Under the pieces are notes generated by a model. That model had not been told where the DNA came from. It made no database searches and saw only the letters and a program-made list of their open reading frames with translations. Of a stretch of 64,000 nucleotides of DNA, positions 13,775 through 22,390 are shown one piece after another. This DNA is from JARFPW01 sp035464655 (GTDB lineage Bacteria; Gemmatimonadota; Gemmatimonadetes; Palauibacterales; Palauibacteraceae), in assembly GCA_035464655.1 (NCBI GenBank), contig DATHRZ010000044.1, forward strand, positions 1-64,000, given 5' to 3'. How positions within the stretch are numbered: the first letter of the stretch is position 1; the number at the start of each line of letters is the position of its first letter. The translations under genes and the position numbers were made by a program.

Positions 13775-15679
13775 ATGCGCGGGCCGCCGACACCCCGTGT
13801 GTGGCCGGGGCCGATGTTCGTGGTCATCGGCCTCCTGGCGTGGGCGTCCCCGGCCATCGCACAGGAGGATCCGCCGGCCGATACGGCGGCGGTTCCCGAC
13901 TCGGCGGCAGCACGTGCCGATACCCTGGTCGGTGAGCTCCCCGGCGAACTGGTCGGCGTGCTGGCCGACAGCGCCGCCGACTCGACGTTCGCCGTGCTGG
14001 CCGACCCCCTCCGTACCGAACCCTCCGGGCTCGCCGGCGAAGTGATCGTTTGGGACCGCGAGCGCATCCGTCGATCGAACGCGCTGCACCTCGGCGAGTT
14101 GCTGGCCGAGATGGCGCCCGGGTCGCTGCTGCTGCGCGCGGGCTTCGTGGGCGGTCCGGCCCACCTGGTCGACGGACCGCTCGGTCCCGGATCGCTCGAC
14201 ATCCGGGTCGACGGCCGGCCCCTCGTCCCCGTGACCGGTGGGCAGGTCGACCTGTCGCACGTCCTGCTCGCCCTGGTGGACGAGGTGAGGGTGCGGCGCT
14301 ACGCGGCCGGCTGGCGCATCGACCTGACGACCCTGCGGCGCACCGAGCGACGGGCGTATTCGCGCATCGAGGCAGGCTCGGGAGATCCCGGCCTCGAGTC
14401 GTTGCGGCTCGTGTTCACCAACGGCATCGGGGATACGTTCGCCGCCACGGCGGGCTTCGAGCTGCTGGACTCGGAGAACCCGGTGTCCGACGTGCAGGGC
14501 TTCTCGGGTGGGCTCGCGTGGATGCCGGGCGGGGGCAGCTCGGGCGTCGAGTTGCAGTACGAACGGCGCTCCTTCGAGCAGTCGGTATTCGAGGAGCAAA
14601 CGGGGACGCGGTCGCGTCTGGTGCTCGGCGGGAGGCTCGAGCTGGGCGAGCAGCTCCAGGCGTCGGCCTGGGTGGGCGAGTCGGCCCGCGAGCTCGACGC
14701 GCCGCCGGCCGGCGGCGCAGAGGGAGGGGAACCGGCGGACCTCCGGGCCGCCGCGGCGCATGGCGGGATCGGGCTGCATGGCGTCTGGGAACGCGCGTGG
14801 GCGGCGATCGGCGCCCGCCTGGCCGACGATCCGGCCCTCCCGGCGCGGGAGGTCGAGGTCGAGGGCGGGGTGCGTCCGGTGCCGTGGCTCACGCTGGACG
14901 CCACAGGAAGGGTGGGTGCGTGGGACGACTTCGACACGCGCGAGGGACATGTGGGCGCCGCGGCCCTCCTGCCCGTTGGCTCCGTCGATCTCCGGGTCTA
15001 CGGACAGTTCGGGTCTGGCGTTCGCGGCGTCTCCTACCTCGCGGCAGGGCTGGGCGACCCGGTGGCGCCATCGGCCGACTCGGTGGAGTTCGAGGCGGTC
15101 CTGGGCGGCTTCGAGGCGGCGCTCGGAGCGTTTCGGGTCGGGGGGCGCGTGGCGCGTCAGCGAGTCGATCGGCAGTTGCCGTTCGGAACCGGGTTCGACG
15201 CCCCCTCGGCCGCGGCGGGCCCGGCCGCCGAGCTGATGGCGTGGGAGGGCGTCGTCGACGTTCCGATACTTCCGCTGTCCTGGCTCGGGCGAGAGTTCGA
15301 TCCGATTCGGGTGCGGGGCTTCGTACGGCACAACCAGATCCGCTCCGACGATACGCCGCTCTATGCGCCGGCCAACGTCCTGCGCGGCGAGGTCTACTTC
15401 GAGGACGACTTCCTGCAGAACGACCTCGGCGTGCGCCTCGCCCTCGGGGTCGATCGTCGCGACGCCTGGCTCGCGCCGTCCGGCCCCGGAGCGGAGGCAT
15501 CGTCGGTCGAGGTGCCGGGGCGTACGAGCCTGAACTTCGATCTCGGGCTGCGGATCATCGACGGTCTGATCTTCTGGCGGGTCGACAACATCTCTTCCGA
15601 GCAGCAACAAGATCTTCCGGGATTCGAATTTCCCGCGCGCCGCCAGGTCTTCGGCGTACGTTGGGCTTTCCGCGACTGA
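13775..15679 (+). CDS. Putative outer-membrane protein with TonB-receptor-type plug and beta-barrel
   Basis: 634 residues. A signal peptide is visible (LLAWASPAIAQ, cleavage about 29/30), followed by an Asp/Ala-rich linker. Residues about 85-175 resemble a TonB-dependent receptor plug: LHLGELLAEMAPG, then DIRVDGRPL and a DEVRVRRY strand. After that come alternating amphipathic strands and a final strand FGVRWAFRD whose near-terminal Phe fits an outer-membrane insertion signal. It is shorter than most TonB receptors and shows no clear TonB box. It may be a lineage-specific barrel of unknown cargo. It starts nine bases after icd and precedes yicC; the link to either is unclear. Confidence 0.7.
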   Translation: MRGPPTPRVWPGPMFVVIGLLAWASPAIAQEDPPADTAAVPDSAAARADTLVGELPGELVGVLADSAADSTFAVLADPLRTEPSGLAGEVIVWDRERIRRSNALHLGELLAEMAPGSLLLRAGFVGGPAHLVDGPLGPGSLDIRVDGRPLVPVTGGQVDLSHVLLALVDEVRVRRYAAGWRIDLTTLRRTERRAYSRIEAGSGDPGLESLRLVFTNGIGDTFAATAGFELLDSENPVSDVQGFSGGLAWMPGGGSSGVELQYERRSFEQSVFEEQTGTRSRLVLGGRLELGEQLQASAWVGESARELDAPPAGGAEGGEPADLRAAAAHGGIGLHGVWERAWAAIGARLADDPALPAREVEVEGGVRPVPWLTLDATGRVGAWDDFDTREGHVGAAALLPVGSVDLRVYGQFGSGVRGVSYLAAGLGDPVAPSADSVEFEAVLGGFEAALGAFRVGGRVARQRVDRQLPFGTGFDAPSAAAGPAAELMAWEGVVDVPILPLSWLGREFDPIRVRGFVRHNQIRSDDTPLYAPANVLRGEVYFEDDFLQNDLGVRLALGVDRRDAWLAPSGPGAEASSVEVPGRTSLNFDLGLRIIDGLIFWRVDNISSEQQQDLPGFEFPARRQVFGVRWAFRD

Positions 15680-15734
15680 ACGAGCACCCGGCGTTCGCAG
15701 CAGGCGGGTGCCGGACGTATACTGAGGGTTCTCT

Positions 15735-16619
15735 ATGATACGAAGCATGACGGGATTCGGGGCCGCGTCGCTGCCGGCCGGTCCGGTACAGGCGAGCCTC
15801 GAGATCCGCTCGGTGAACGGGCGGCACCTCAAGCTCAACGTTCGCCTTCCGGCCGGGCTCGAGGCGGCGGAGGAGCCGTTGCGAACGTTGATTTCGAGCG
15901 TCCTGCGCCGGGGCTCGGTCGACGTCGCCCTGCGCACGGACACGTCGATGGGAAGCGGGGCGGTGCTTCAGGTCGACGAGGAGCGCGTGCAGGCCGTGCT
16001 CGAGGCCTACCGGGAGATCTCCGAGCGATTCGGAGTGCCGGGAGAGATCGACCTGGCGCTGATCGCGCGGGCCGACCGGGTGCTGGTCGAGCGTACCCCC
16101 CGCCTGGCCGAGCTGGTCGGCATCGAGGCGCTCGAGAGCGCGGCCGAGGCGGCGATCGAGCAGGTGGTGCAGATGCGCGAGGCCGAGGGCGCCAGGATCG
16201 CCGAAGACTTCCGAGGCCGGCTCGAGGCGATCGGCGAGCGGCTCGAGGTCGTCGCCGCGCGGGCACCGGAACGGCTGGAGCGGGAGCGCGAGCGACTGGG
16301 GGCGGCGGTGGCGGAGCTCACGGCAAACACGCAGTTCGACGACGACCGGATCGCGCGCGAGATCGCGCTGCTCGCCGATCGCTGGGACCTGGGAGAGGAG
16401 CTGATGCGGGCCCGGGCCCACCTCGAGGCGTTCGAAGATCTGCTGAACGCGCCCGGCGACGAGCCGGTGGGCAAGCGGCTCGGATTCCTCGGTCAGGAGC
16501 TGCTGCGGGAGATCAACACGATCGGCTCGAAGGCGAACGACGCGACGATTCAGCACGAGGTCGTCGAGATGAAGAACGAGGTCGAGACGCTGCGTGAGCA
16601 GATCGAGAACGTCGAGTGA
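15735..16619 (+). CDS. yicC: YicC/YloC-family endoribonuclease-like protein
   Basis: 294 residues. The N-terminus MIRSMTGFGAA and the C-terminus TIGSKANDATIQHEVVEMKNEVETLREQIENVE are the conserved ends of the YicC family, whose E. coli and Bacillus members are linked to RNA degradation. The middle is a long Glu/Arg-rich helical region. GAGGG lies eight bases before the ATG. As in many genomes it precedes gmk, here overlapping it by four bases (GTGA), so the genes are coupled. The biochemical role of this copy is inferred from family only. Confidence 0.93.
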   Translation: MIRSMTGFGAASLPAGPVQASLEIRSVNGRHLKLNVRLPAGLEAAEEPLRTLISSVLRRGSVDVALRTDTSMGSGAVLQVDEERVQAVLEAYREISERFGVPGEIDLALIARADRVLVERTPRLAELVGIEALESAAEAAIEQVVQMREAEGARIAEDFRGRLEAIGERLEVVAARAPERLERERERLGAAVAELTANTQFDDDRIAREIALLADRWDLGEELMRARAHLEAFEDLLNAPGDEPVGKRLGFLGQELLREINTIGSKANDATIQHEVVEMKNEVETLREQIENVE

Positions 16620-17263
16620 CGACGTCGGCAAGGCTCCCCGGCGTGCCGATCGTGCTGTCGGGCCCCTCGGGCGGTGGAAAGACGACGGTGTGCGACGCGC
16701 TCGTGCGGCGGCGCGCCGATGTGGCGTTCTCGGTGTCGGCCACGACCCGCGCCCCGCGGCCGGACGAGGTGAACGACCGGCATTACCGCTTCGTCGACCG
16801 GGAGCGCTTCGAGCAGATGGCGCAGGCGGGCGAGCTTCTCGAATGGGCTGAAGTCCACGGGGAGATGTACGGTACGCCGCGCGATCAGTTCGAAGGGGTG
16901 CGGGCCGGCCGCACCCTGCTGCTCGACATCGACGTACAGGGGGCACGCGACGTTCGGCGCAGGGTACCCGAATCGGTGCTGGTCTTTCTATTGCCACCGA
17001 GTGCCGACTCGATGCTGGCGCGGTTGCGCAAGCGTGGCAGCGAGGACGAAGAAACCCTGCGCCGCCGCATGCGGACGGCGTTGGCCGAACTCGATGCTGT
17101 CGGCGAGTTCGATTATGCTGTAGTGAACGAAGACCTGGAGGCCACGGTGGATGCCGTGGAGGCGATACTGGAAGCGGAGCGAAGGGCGGTGACGCGGTTG
17201 GGTGCGAACATCGTCGAGCGCGCGGACGCGCTCGCCGAAGCCCTGCGCGGAGCGCTCGAATGA
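16616..17263 (+). CDS. gmk: Guanylate kinase
   Basis: 215 residues; phosphorylates GMP to GDP with ATP. The P-loop GPSGGGKTT lies at about 16-24, and the GMP-binding segment SATTRAPRPDEVNDRHYRF and LLDIDVQGARDVRR follow. The start is a GTG that overlaps the yicC stop (GTGA). The N-terminal ten residues before PIVLSGPSG are somewhat long, and GTG codons further in could also serve. The gene ends in ATGA-style overlap with a possible early start of rpoZ. Confidence 0.95.
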   Translation: MTTSARLPGVPIVLSGPSGGGKTTVCDALVRRRADVAFSVSATTRAPRPDEVNDRHYRFVDRERFEQMAQAGELLEWAEVHGEMYGTPRDQFEGVRAGRTLLLDIDVQGARDVRRRVPESVLVFLLPPSADSMLARLRKRGSEDEETLRRRMRTALAELDAVGEFDYAVVNEDLEATVDAVEAILEAERRAVTRLGANIVERADALAEALRGALE

Positions 17264-17286
17264 TATCATCGACAAGGAGACATCGG

Positions 17287-17517
17287 ATGGAGATCAAGCG
17301 GGACACGGTATTCTCGGCGTACGATCTGGAGGAGGCGGCGCCGGACAAGTACCTCGCCGTCCTCGTCGCGGCGAAGTACGCCCGGGAGCTCAACGCGCTG
17401 CCTCTGGAGCGATCGCCCTACGGGGCCGAGAAGCTGACGACGCTGGCCCTGCGGGCCCTCGCCTCCGGCGATCTCGACTACCGCCTCGTTCGCAAGCGGA
17501 TCGTCGGAGCGGACTGA
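17287..17517 (+). CDS. rpoZ: RNA polymerase omega subunit
   Basis: 76 residues from MEIKRDTVFSAYD. The ATG at 17287 is preceded by AAGGAG at a good distance; an earlier ATG at 17260 overlaps gmk and adds nine residues, but lacks such a site. The core DKYLAVLVAAKYARELN, then GAEKLTTLALRALASGDLDYRLV, matches the omega fold that latches the beta-prime subunit. It lies between gmk and coaBC, the usual place for rpoZ in many bacteria. Confidence 0.9.
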   Translation: MEIKRDTVFSAYDLEEAAPDKYLAVLVAAKYARELNALPLERSPYGAEKLTTLALRALASGDLDYRLVRKRIVGAD

Positions 17518-17518
17518 G

Positions 17519-18712
17519 TTGCGGCCGTTTGACGGGAGGCGCGTCCTCCTCGTCGTAAGTGGAGGCATCGCGGCCTACAAGAGCGTGTACCTCCTCCGCC
17601 TTCTCAGGCAGGCGGGCGCTTCCGTAGAGGTTCTGATGACGGAGGCGGCCGAACAGATGGTGGGGCACGTGACGTTCGAGGCCCTGGCGGGCCGGCCCGT
17701 TCATCGCAGCCTGTGGACGCGGCCGCTGGCGCACATCGAGCTGGGGCGCGACAGCGACCTCGTCGTCGTCGCGCCGGCCACGGCTGACATCCTGGCGAAG
17801 CTGGCCAACGGCGTGGCCGACGACCTCGCGTCGTCGACGCTTCTCGCCGCCGCGGCGCCGGTGCTGGCGGCGCCGGCGATGAACACGCGAATGTGGGAGC
17901 ACCCGGCCACCCGGGCCAACGTCGAGACGTTGCGGGCAGCCGGCGTCGAGCTGGTCGGCCCGGAGACAGGCTTCCTGGCCGAGGGGGAGACAGGGCTCGG
18001 CCGGATGGCGGAACCGGATCGGATCTTCGCTCACGTCGGCCGCCGACTCGAAACGGATTCGGTGCTCGCTGGCCGCAAGGTCGTCGTGACGGGAGGGCCA
18101 ACGCGCGCGCCGCTCGACCCGGTGCGCTACCTGGGGAACCGTTCGTCGGGTCGCATGGGGCACGCGCTGGCCGCTTCGGCCTGGCGCCGCGGCGCCGACG
18201 TGGTCCTGATCAGCGGACCGGTGTCGGTGGAACGCCCGATCGGACCCCGCCTCGTCGCGGTCGAACGATCCGACGAGATGCTCGCTGCCCTGAGGGGCGA
18301 GATCCAAGACGCGGCCGTGCTCGCGATGGCGGCCGCCGTGGCCGACTTTCGGGCCTCCGAGGAACAGGGGGACAAGATCAAGCGAACCGGGGCAGGGCTC
18401 GATCTGCGCCTCGAGCCCGGTCCCGACCTGCTGGCCGAGACACGCGAGGCCCGGCAGGCGGGGGGCGTGTTCACCCTCGGCTTCGCCCTCGAGACGCGCG
18501 ATGGCGTCGAGAACGCACGGCGCAAGCTCACGGAGAAGGGACTCGACATGATCGCGCTCAATTTTGCCGGCGAACCCGACAGCGGCTTCGATTCGCCGAC
18601 TAGCCGGCTCACCTTGATCGAGCCCGGCGACGCCGTCGAGGAACTGCCGCTGCTCGACAAGCGGGAGGCCGCCGACCGGCTTCTCGATCGCATCGAAGAG
18701 CGGCTGGCGTGA
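17519..18712 (+). CDS. coaBC: Bifunctional phosphopantothenoylcysteine decarboxylase / phosphopantothenate-cysteine ligase
   Basis: 397 residues, two steps of coenzyme A synthesis in one chain. N-terminal flavoprotein half: VSGGIAAYK, His72 in HIEL, and PAMNTRMWEHPAT with the conserved Asn122. The substrate-recognition clamp reads GFLAEGETGLGRM; where the E. coli enzyme has a reactive Cys in ACG, this one has Glu155. The C-terminal ligase half starts near 186: VVVTGGPTRAPLDPVRYLGNRSSG, and DKIKR. The start is TTG, two bases after the rpoZ stop. The stop overlaps the next gene (GTGA). The missing Cys is discussed in the findings. Confidence 0.93.
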   Translation: MRPFDGRRVLLVVSGGIAAYKSVYLLRLLRQAGASVEVLMTEAAEQMVGHVTFEALAGRPVHRSLWTRPLAHIELGRDSDLVVVAPATADILAKLANGVADDLASSTLLAAAAPVLAAPAMNTRMWEHPATRANVETLRAAGVELVGPETGFLAEGETGLGRMAEPDRIFAHVGRRLETDSVLAGRKVVVTGGPTRAPLDPVRYLGNRSSGRMGHALAASAWRRGADVVLISGPVSVERPIGPRLVAVERSDEMLAALRGEIQDAAVLAMAAAVADFRASEEQGDKIKRTGAGLDLRLEPGPDLLAETREARQAGGVFTLGFALETRDGVENARRKLTEKGLDMIALNFAGEPDSGFDSPTSRLTLIEPGDAVEELPLLDKREAADRLLDRIEERLA

Positions 18713-19542
18713 CGGAGGCCGACCGGGCGGCGGCGCTCGCGCATCTGCTGCGTGCTCGCGAGGAGATCGATGGACCGGGCCTGTACGTGCCCGGTGGTGA
18801 ACGCGCACCCCTGCTGGCGCGGCTGCGCTCGCTCGGCGTAGAGGGAGCGCCGGCGCGATCGGCGAAGCGCGCGGCCAGACCCGTGCGCTCCGGTCCGGCC
18901 GCTTCGGGGGCGACCCCCGCCGCGCCCGCCGCCGAGATCGCGCGGCTCGCCGCGTCGGGCTCGGCGGCGGAGATCGAAGCTCTCGACACCCTCGAAACCG
19001 TGAGGCGCGTGGCCGAGGGGTGCACGCGCTGCCAGCTGCACGAGTCCCGGCGCAGCGTGGTGTTCGCCGACGGCTCGCCGGACGCACGGGTGATGTGCGT
19101 GGGCGAGGCGCCGGGCCGGCACGAGGACGAGTCCGGCGTGCCGTTCGTCGGCCGTGCGGGCAAGCTGCTCGATCAGCTCCTGCTCAGCGTCGGCCTGCCG
19201 CGCGAGGCGGTCTACATCTGCAACGTCCTCAAGTGCCGCCCTCCACAGAACCGGAACCCGCAGGAGGACGAGATCGAGCGTTGCTCGCCGTTTCTCCGGC
19301 GCCAGGTCGCCCTCGTTCGTCCCGAGGTGGTCGTGACGTTCGGAACGTTCGCGGCGCGCACGCTGCTCGGACTGCGCGAGAGCCTCGGACGAATGCGCGG
19401 CCGCACGCATATGTATGAGGGAGTTCCGCTCGTGGCGACCTATCATCCGGCGGCCCTTCTCCGGAATCCGAACTGGATCCGGCCGACCTGGGAGGACCTG
19501 CAGCGCGTGCGGCAGGTGCTGAAGGAGAGCGGCCGTGGTTGA
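18709..19542 (+). CDS. Uracil-DNA glycosylase, family 4 type (Fe-S)
   Basis: 277 residues. The first about 95 residues are Ala/Arg-rich and not part of the enzyme fold. The catalytic domain has GEAPGRHEDESGVPFVGRAG (the family 4 motif 1) and HPAALLRNP (motif 2). Cys105, Cys108, Cys176 and Cys192 are placed like the four ligands of the 4Fe-4S cluster. It removes uracil from DNA. The N-terminal extension before a UDG domain recalls phage SPO1 polymerase-related proteins but carries no polymerase motif. It overlaps coaBC (GTGA) and dnaB by eight bases, so DNA repair is coupled to replication genes here. Confidence 0.92.
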   Translation: MTEADRAAALAHLLRAREEIDGPGLYVPGGERAPLLARLRSLGVEGAPARSAKRAARPVRSGPAASGATPAAPAAEIARLAASGSAAEIEALDTLETVRRVAEGCTRCQLHESRRSVVFADGSPDARVMCVGEAPGRHEDESGVPFVGRAGKLLDQLLLSVGLPREAVYICNVLKCRPPQNRNPQEDEIERCSPFLRRQVALVRPEVVVTFGTFAARTLLGLRESLGRMRGRTHMYEGVPLVATYHPAALLRNPNWIRPTWEDLQRVRQVLKESGRG

Positions 19543-20941
19543 AGCGGCCTCGGTGATGCCGGAGCGCACGAGCTTCTCGGGCCGTCAGCCGCCGTGGTCC
19601 GAGGAGGCCGAGATCTCGGTGCTCTCGGCGATGCTGATCGACGGCGACGCCGTGGCGCGCGCCATCGAGGACATCGACGAGGCGGCGTTCTACAAGGAAG
19701 CGAACCGCCGGGTCTACCGGGCGATGGTCCGGCTGTACTCGCGCGGCGAGGTCATCGATCCGGTCACCCTGTCCGACGAGCTCAAGAGCGCTTCGGAGCT
19801 CGAGGGCGTCGGCGGAATGGCCTACCTGGCCCGCCTCGTCGACGCCGTGCCGACGTCGGCCAACATCGAGTACCACTGCCGGATCCTGCGCGACAAGTCG
19901 GTCCTGCGCCGCCTGATCGAGTCCGCCACGGACATCATCCAGAACGCCTACGAAGCGCCGGCCGGCGACGTCGACGAGACGCTCGACCACGCCGAGTCCT
20001 TGATCTTCCAGATCGCCCAGGCTTCGAAGCGCGAAGGTTTCGTGCCGATCAAGAGCATTCTCTGGCCGACCTTCGAGCGCATCGAAGAGCTCCAGCGTAG
20101 CCCCGGCGCCGTGACCGGCGTCGCCAGCGGTTTCCCAGACCTCGACAACATGACGGCGGGCTTCCAGCGCGGCGACCTGGTCGTGGTGGCCGGGCGCCCG
20201 TCGATGGGAAAGACGGCGCTCGCCCTGAACTTCGCGCAGCACGCCGCGATCGACGGCGAGGTGCCGACCGCGATCTTCTCGCTCGAGATGTCGAAGGAGT
20301 CTCTCGTGCAGCGCATGCTGTGCGCCGAGGGCAGGGTGGATGCCGGCCGTCTGCGGCGCGGGCGGCTGCGCGACGACGAGTACACGCGCCTCGCGACGGC
20401 GGCCGGCCACCTGAACACGGCCCCGATCTGGATCGACGACAGCCCCGCGATCTCGCCGCTCGAGCTGCGGGCGAAAGCGCGCCGGCTGGCCGCCGACGCC
20501 GACATCGGGCTGCTGCTCGTCGACTACATGCAGCTGATGACGGGCCCACGGAACGTCGAGAATCGACAACAGGAGATCAGCGCGATCTCAAGAGCTCTCA
20601 AGGCGATAGCAAAGGAGCTAAGCGTGCCCGTGATCGCCCTGTCCCAGCTGTCGCGAGGCCCGGAACAGCGCACCGATCATCGGCCACTGCTGTCCGACCT
20701 GCGGGAATCGGGAGCCATCGAACAGGACGCCGACCTGGTGATGTTCGTGTACCGCGAGGAGCAGTACCGAAAGGAAGGAGACATGTTCGACGAGCAGGGC
20801 GAGTCGCTCGAGGGCAAGGCGGAGCTGATCGTCGGAAAGCAGCGAAACGGTCCCACGGGCACCGTGCGTCTCTACTTCCACAAGCACTACACGCTGTTCG
20901 AATCGGTCGCGCGGCGCAGCGGCGGCGCCGAAGGACCCTGA
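19535..20941 (+). CDS. dnaB: Replicative DNA helicase
   Basis: 468 residues, normal for DnaB. The N-terminal domain (about 20-120) begins PPWSEEAEISVLSAML. The RecA-type motor has Walker A GRPSMGKTAL near 225, ATIFSLEMSKESLVQRML, LLLVDYMQLM (Walker B), and SQLSRGPEQR plus DLRESGAIEQDADLVMF. It unwinds DNA ahead of the replication fork as a hexameric ring. The GTG start at 19535 overlaps the glycosylase; an ATG at 19556 is an alternative. No intein is present. Its loader is not in the window. Confidence 0.97.
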   Translation: MVEAASVMPERTSFSGRQPPWSEEAEISVLSAMLIDGDAVARAIEDIDEAAFYKEANRRVYRAMVRLYSRGEVIDPVTLSDELKSASELEGVGGMAYLARLVDAVPTSANIEYHCRILRDKSVLRRLIESATDIIQNAYEAPAGDVDETLDHAESLIFQIAQASKREGFVPIKSILWPTFERIEELQRSPGAVTGVASGFPDLDNMTAGFQRGDLVVVAGRPSMGKTALALNFAQHAAIDGEVPTAIFSLEMSKESLVQRMLCAEGRVDAGRLRRGRLRDDEYTRLATAAGHLNTAPIWIDDSPAISPLELRAKARRLAADADIGLLLVDYMQLMTGPRNVENRQQEISAISRALKAIAKELSVPVIALSQLSRGPEQRTDHRPLLSDLRESGAIEQDADLVMFVYREEQYRKEGDMFDEQGESLEGKAELIVGKQRNGPTGTVRLYFHKHYTLFESVARRSGGAEGP

Positions 20942-21004
20942 CCCTCGCCCGCGTGCCGTCGATCCCGTTGATCCGACGTTGCGACCTTCCGGATATCTGC
21001 TGAA

Positions 21005-22390
21005 ATGGCCAGGGCCCGAACTCTGTTTTTCTGCCTCGACTGCGGGGCCGAGTCCGTCCGCTGGGAGGGCCGCTGCCCGTCCTGCGGAGCATGGAACACA
21101 CTCGCCGAAGCGCCGGCCGGGGCCGGCGGTGGTAGCGCTGGGAAGGGGAAGCGCCGCGGCCCCGCGCCCTCCGCGCCGCGCTCGCGCCCGGAACCGCTGG
21201 GAACCCCCGGCGAGGGCACCCAGCGCCTGTCGAGCGGGTTCGAGATCGTCGACCGGGTGCTCGGGGGCGGCCTCGTGCCCGGCTCGCTCCTGCTGCTCGG
21301 CGGCGAGCCGGGCATCGGGAAGTCGACCCTGCTGCTGCAGGCTGCCGCTCGGGTCCAGGCCGCCGGTCGGTCGGTACTGTACGCGTCGGGCGAAGAGTCG
21401 CGGGACCAGGTCCGGTTGCGAGCCGAACGGATCGGGGAGGGAGCGGTGGACCTGCCGTTTCTCGCCACCTCCGATATCGACGACGTCCTGGAGGCGGCGG
21501 AGTCCGGGACGGCCGAATCGGGCGGGCCCGCCCTGCTGTGCATCGACTCGATCCAGACCGTGTCGACCGAGGAGGGAGGGACTCCGGGCGGGGTGAGCCA
21601 GGTGCGGGCGTGCGCGGCCCGGGCCCAGGAGTTCGCCAAGCGCACGGGTACGGTCGTGGTGCTCGTCGGTCACGTCACCAAGGGCGGTGGACTGGCCGGC
21701 CCGCGTACGCTCGAGCACCTGGTCGACGTGGTTCTCCACTTCGACGGGCGTCGCTCGGCGGAGTTCCGGCTCCTGCGCAGCACGAAGAACCGGTTCGGCT
21801 CGACCGACGAGGTGGCGGCCTTCCGGATGACGGCCGCGGGGCTCGACCCGGTACTCGATCCGTCGGGCCTGTTTCTCGACGATCGACCGGCCGGCGCGAG
21901 CGGCTCGGCGGTGGCCGTCGCGATGCACGGCTCGCAGCCCATCCTCACCGAGATCCAGGCCCTCACGGCCCCCGCGCGCTATGGTTCGCCGCAGCGCATG
22001 ACGACGGGGTTTCCGTCGCGCCGCCTGGCGATCCTGCTGGCCGTGCTCGAGCGCCGGGCGGGCGTGGGTCTCGGAGACTCCGACGTCTTCCTCAGCGTGG
22101 TAGGGGGTACGCGGCTGACCGATCCGGGCGCCGACCTGGCCGTACTGGCGGCCCTCGCGTCGTCGCACCTCGATCGACCGATCGGGGCCGGCACGGCGCT
22201 GATCGGCGAAGTCGGGCTGTCGGGCGAGCTACGGGGCGTCAGTCGGCCCGAAACGCGCGCCCGGGCCGCCGTCCGCGCCGGGCTCGACGACGTCGTGTTG
22301 CCCGGGGTTCATCGGGACGGGCTCGCCGGCGTAAGGGGTGCGCGGTTCGCCGATCACGTCCGCGAGGTCGTGGCGGAGCTCGCGTCATGA
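21005..22390 (+). CDS. radA: DNA repair protein RadA (Sms)
   Basis: 461 residues. N-terminal zinc finger with Cys10, Cys13, Cys24, Cys27; Walker A GEPGIGKST with Lys106; the RadA signature KNRFG; and a C-terminal Lon-like domain (about 290-461) with DVFLSVVGG. RadA is a branch-migrating helicase acting in recombination. The linker at 35-72 is low-complexity. It opens a series of six genes that overlap or touch: radA, ispD, tsaC, phosphatase, aroE, comF. A short non-coding leader of 63 bases separates it from dnaB. Confidence 0.96.
   Translation: MARARTLFFCLDCGAESVRWEGRCPSCGAWNTLAEAPAGAGGGSAGKGKRRGPAPSAPRSRPEPLGTPGEGTQRLSSGFEIVDRVLGGGLVPGSLLLLGGEPGIGKSTLLLQAAARVQAAGRSVLYASGEESRDQVRLRAERIGEGAVDLPFLATSDIDDVLEAAESGTAESGGPALLCIDSIQTVSTEEGGTPGGVSQVRACAARAQEFAKRTGTVVVLVGHVTKGGGLAGPRTLEHLVDVVLHFDGRRSAEFRLLRSTKNRFGSTDEVAAFRMTAAGLDPVLDPSGLFLDDRPAGASGSAVAVAMHGSQPILTEIQALTAPARYGSPQRMTTGFPSRRLAILLAVLERRAGVGLGDSDVFLSVVGGTRLTDPGADLAVLAALASSHLDRPIGAGTALIGEVGLSGELRGVSRPETRARAAVRAGLDDVVLPGVHRDGLAGVRGARFADHVREVVAELAS

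Noticed and set aside
15694..15723. TTCGCA-18-TATACT before yicC as a promoter
   Set aside because: It would start transcription about five bases before the ATG and leave out the GAGGG ribosome site, so it does not fit the gene start.
13379..15943. Minus-strand open frame of 854 codons, opposite icd, the barrel protein and yicC
   Set aside because: Its sequence is Arg/His/Pro-rich and without domains, and it is the mirror of well-supported genes. Long antisense frames are expected in G+C-rich DNA.
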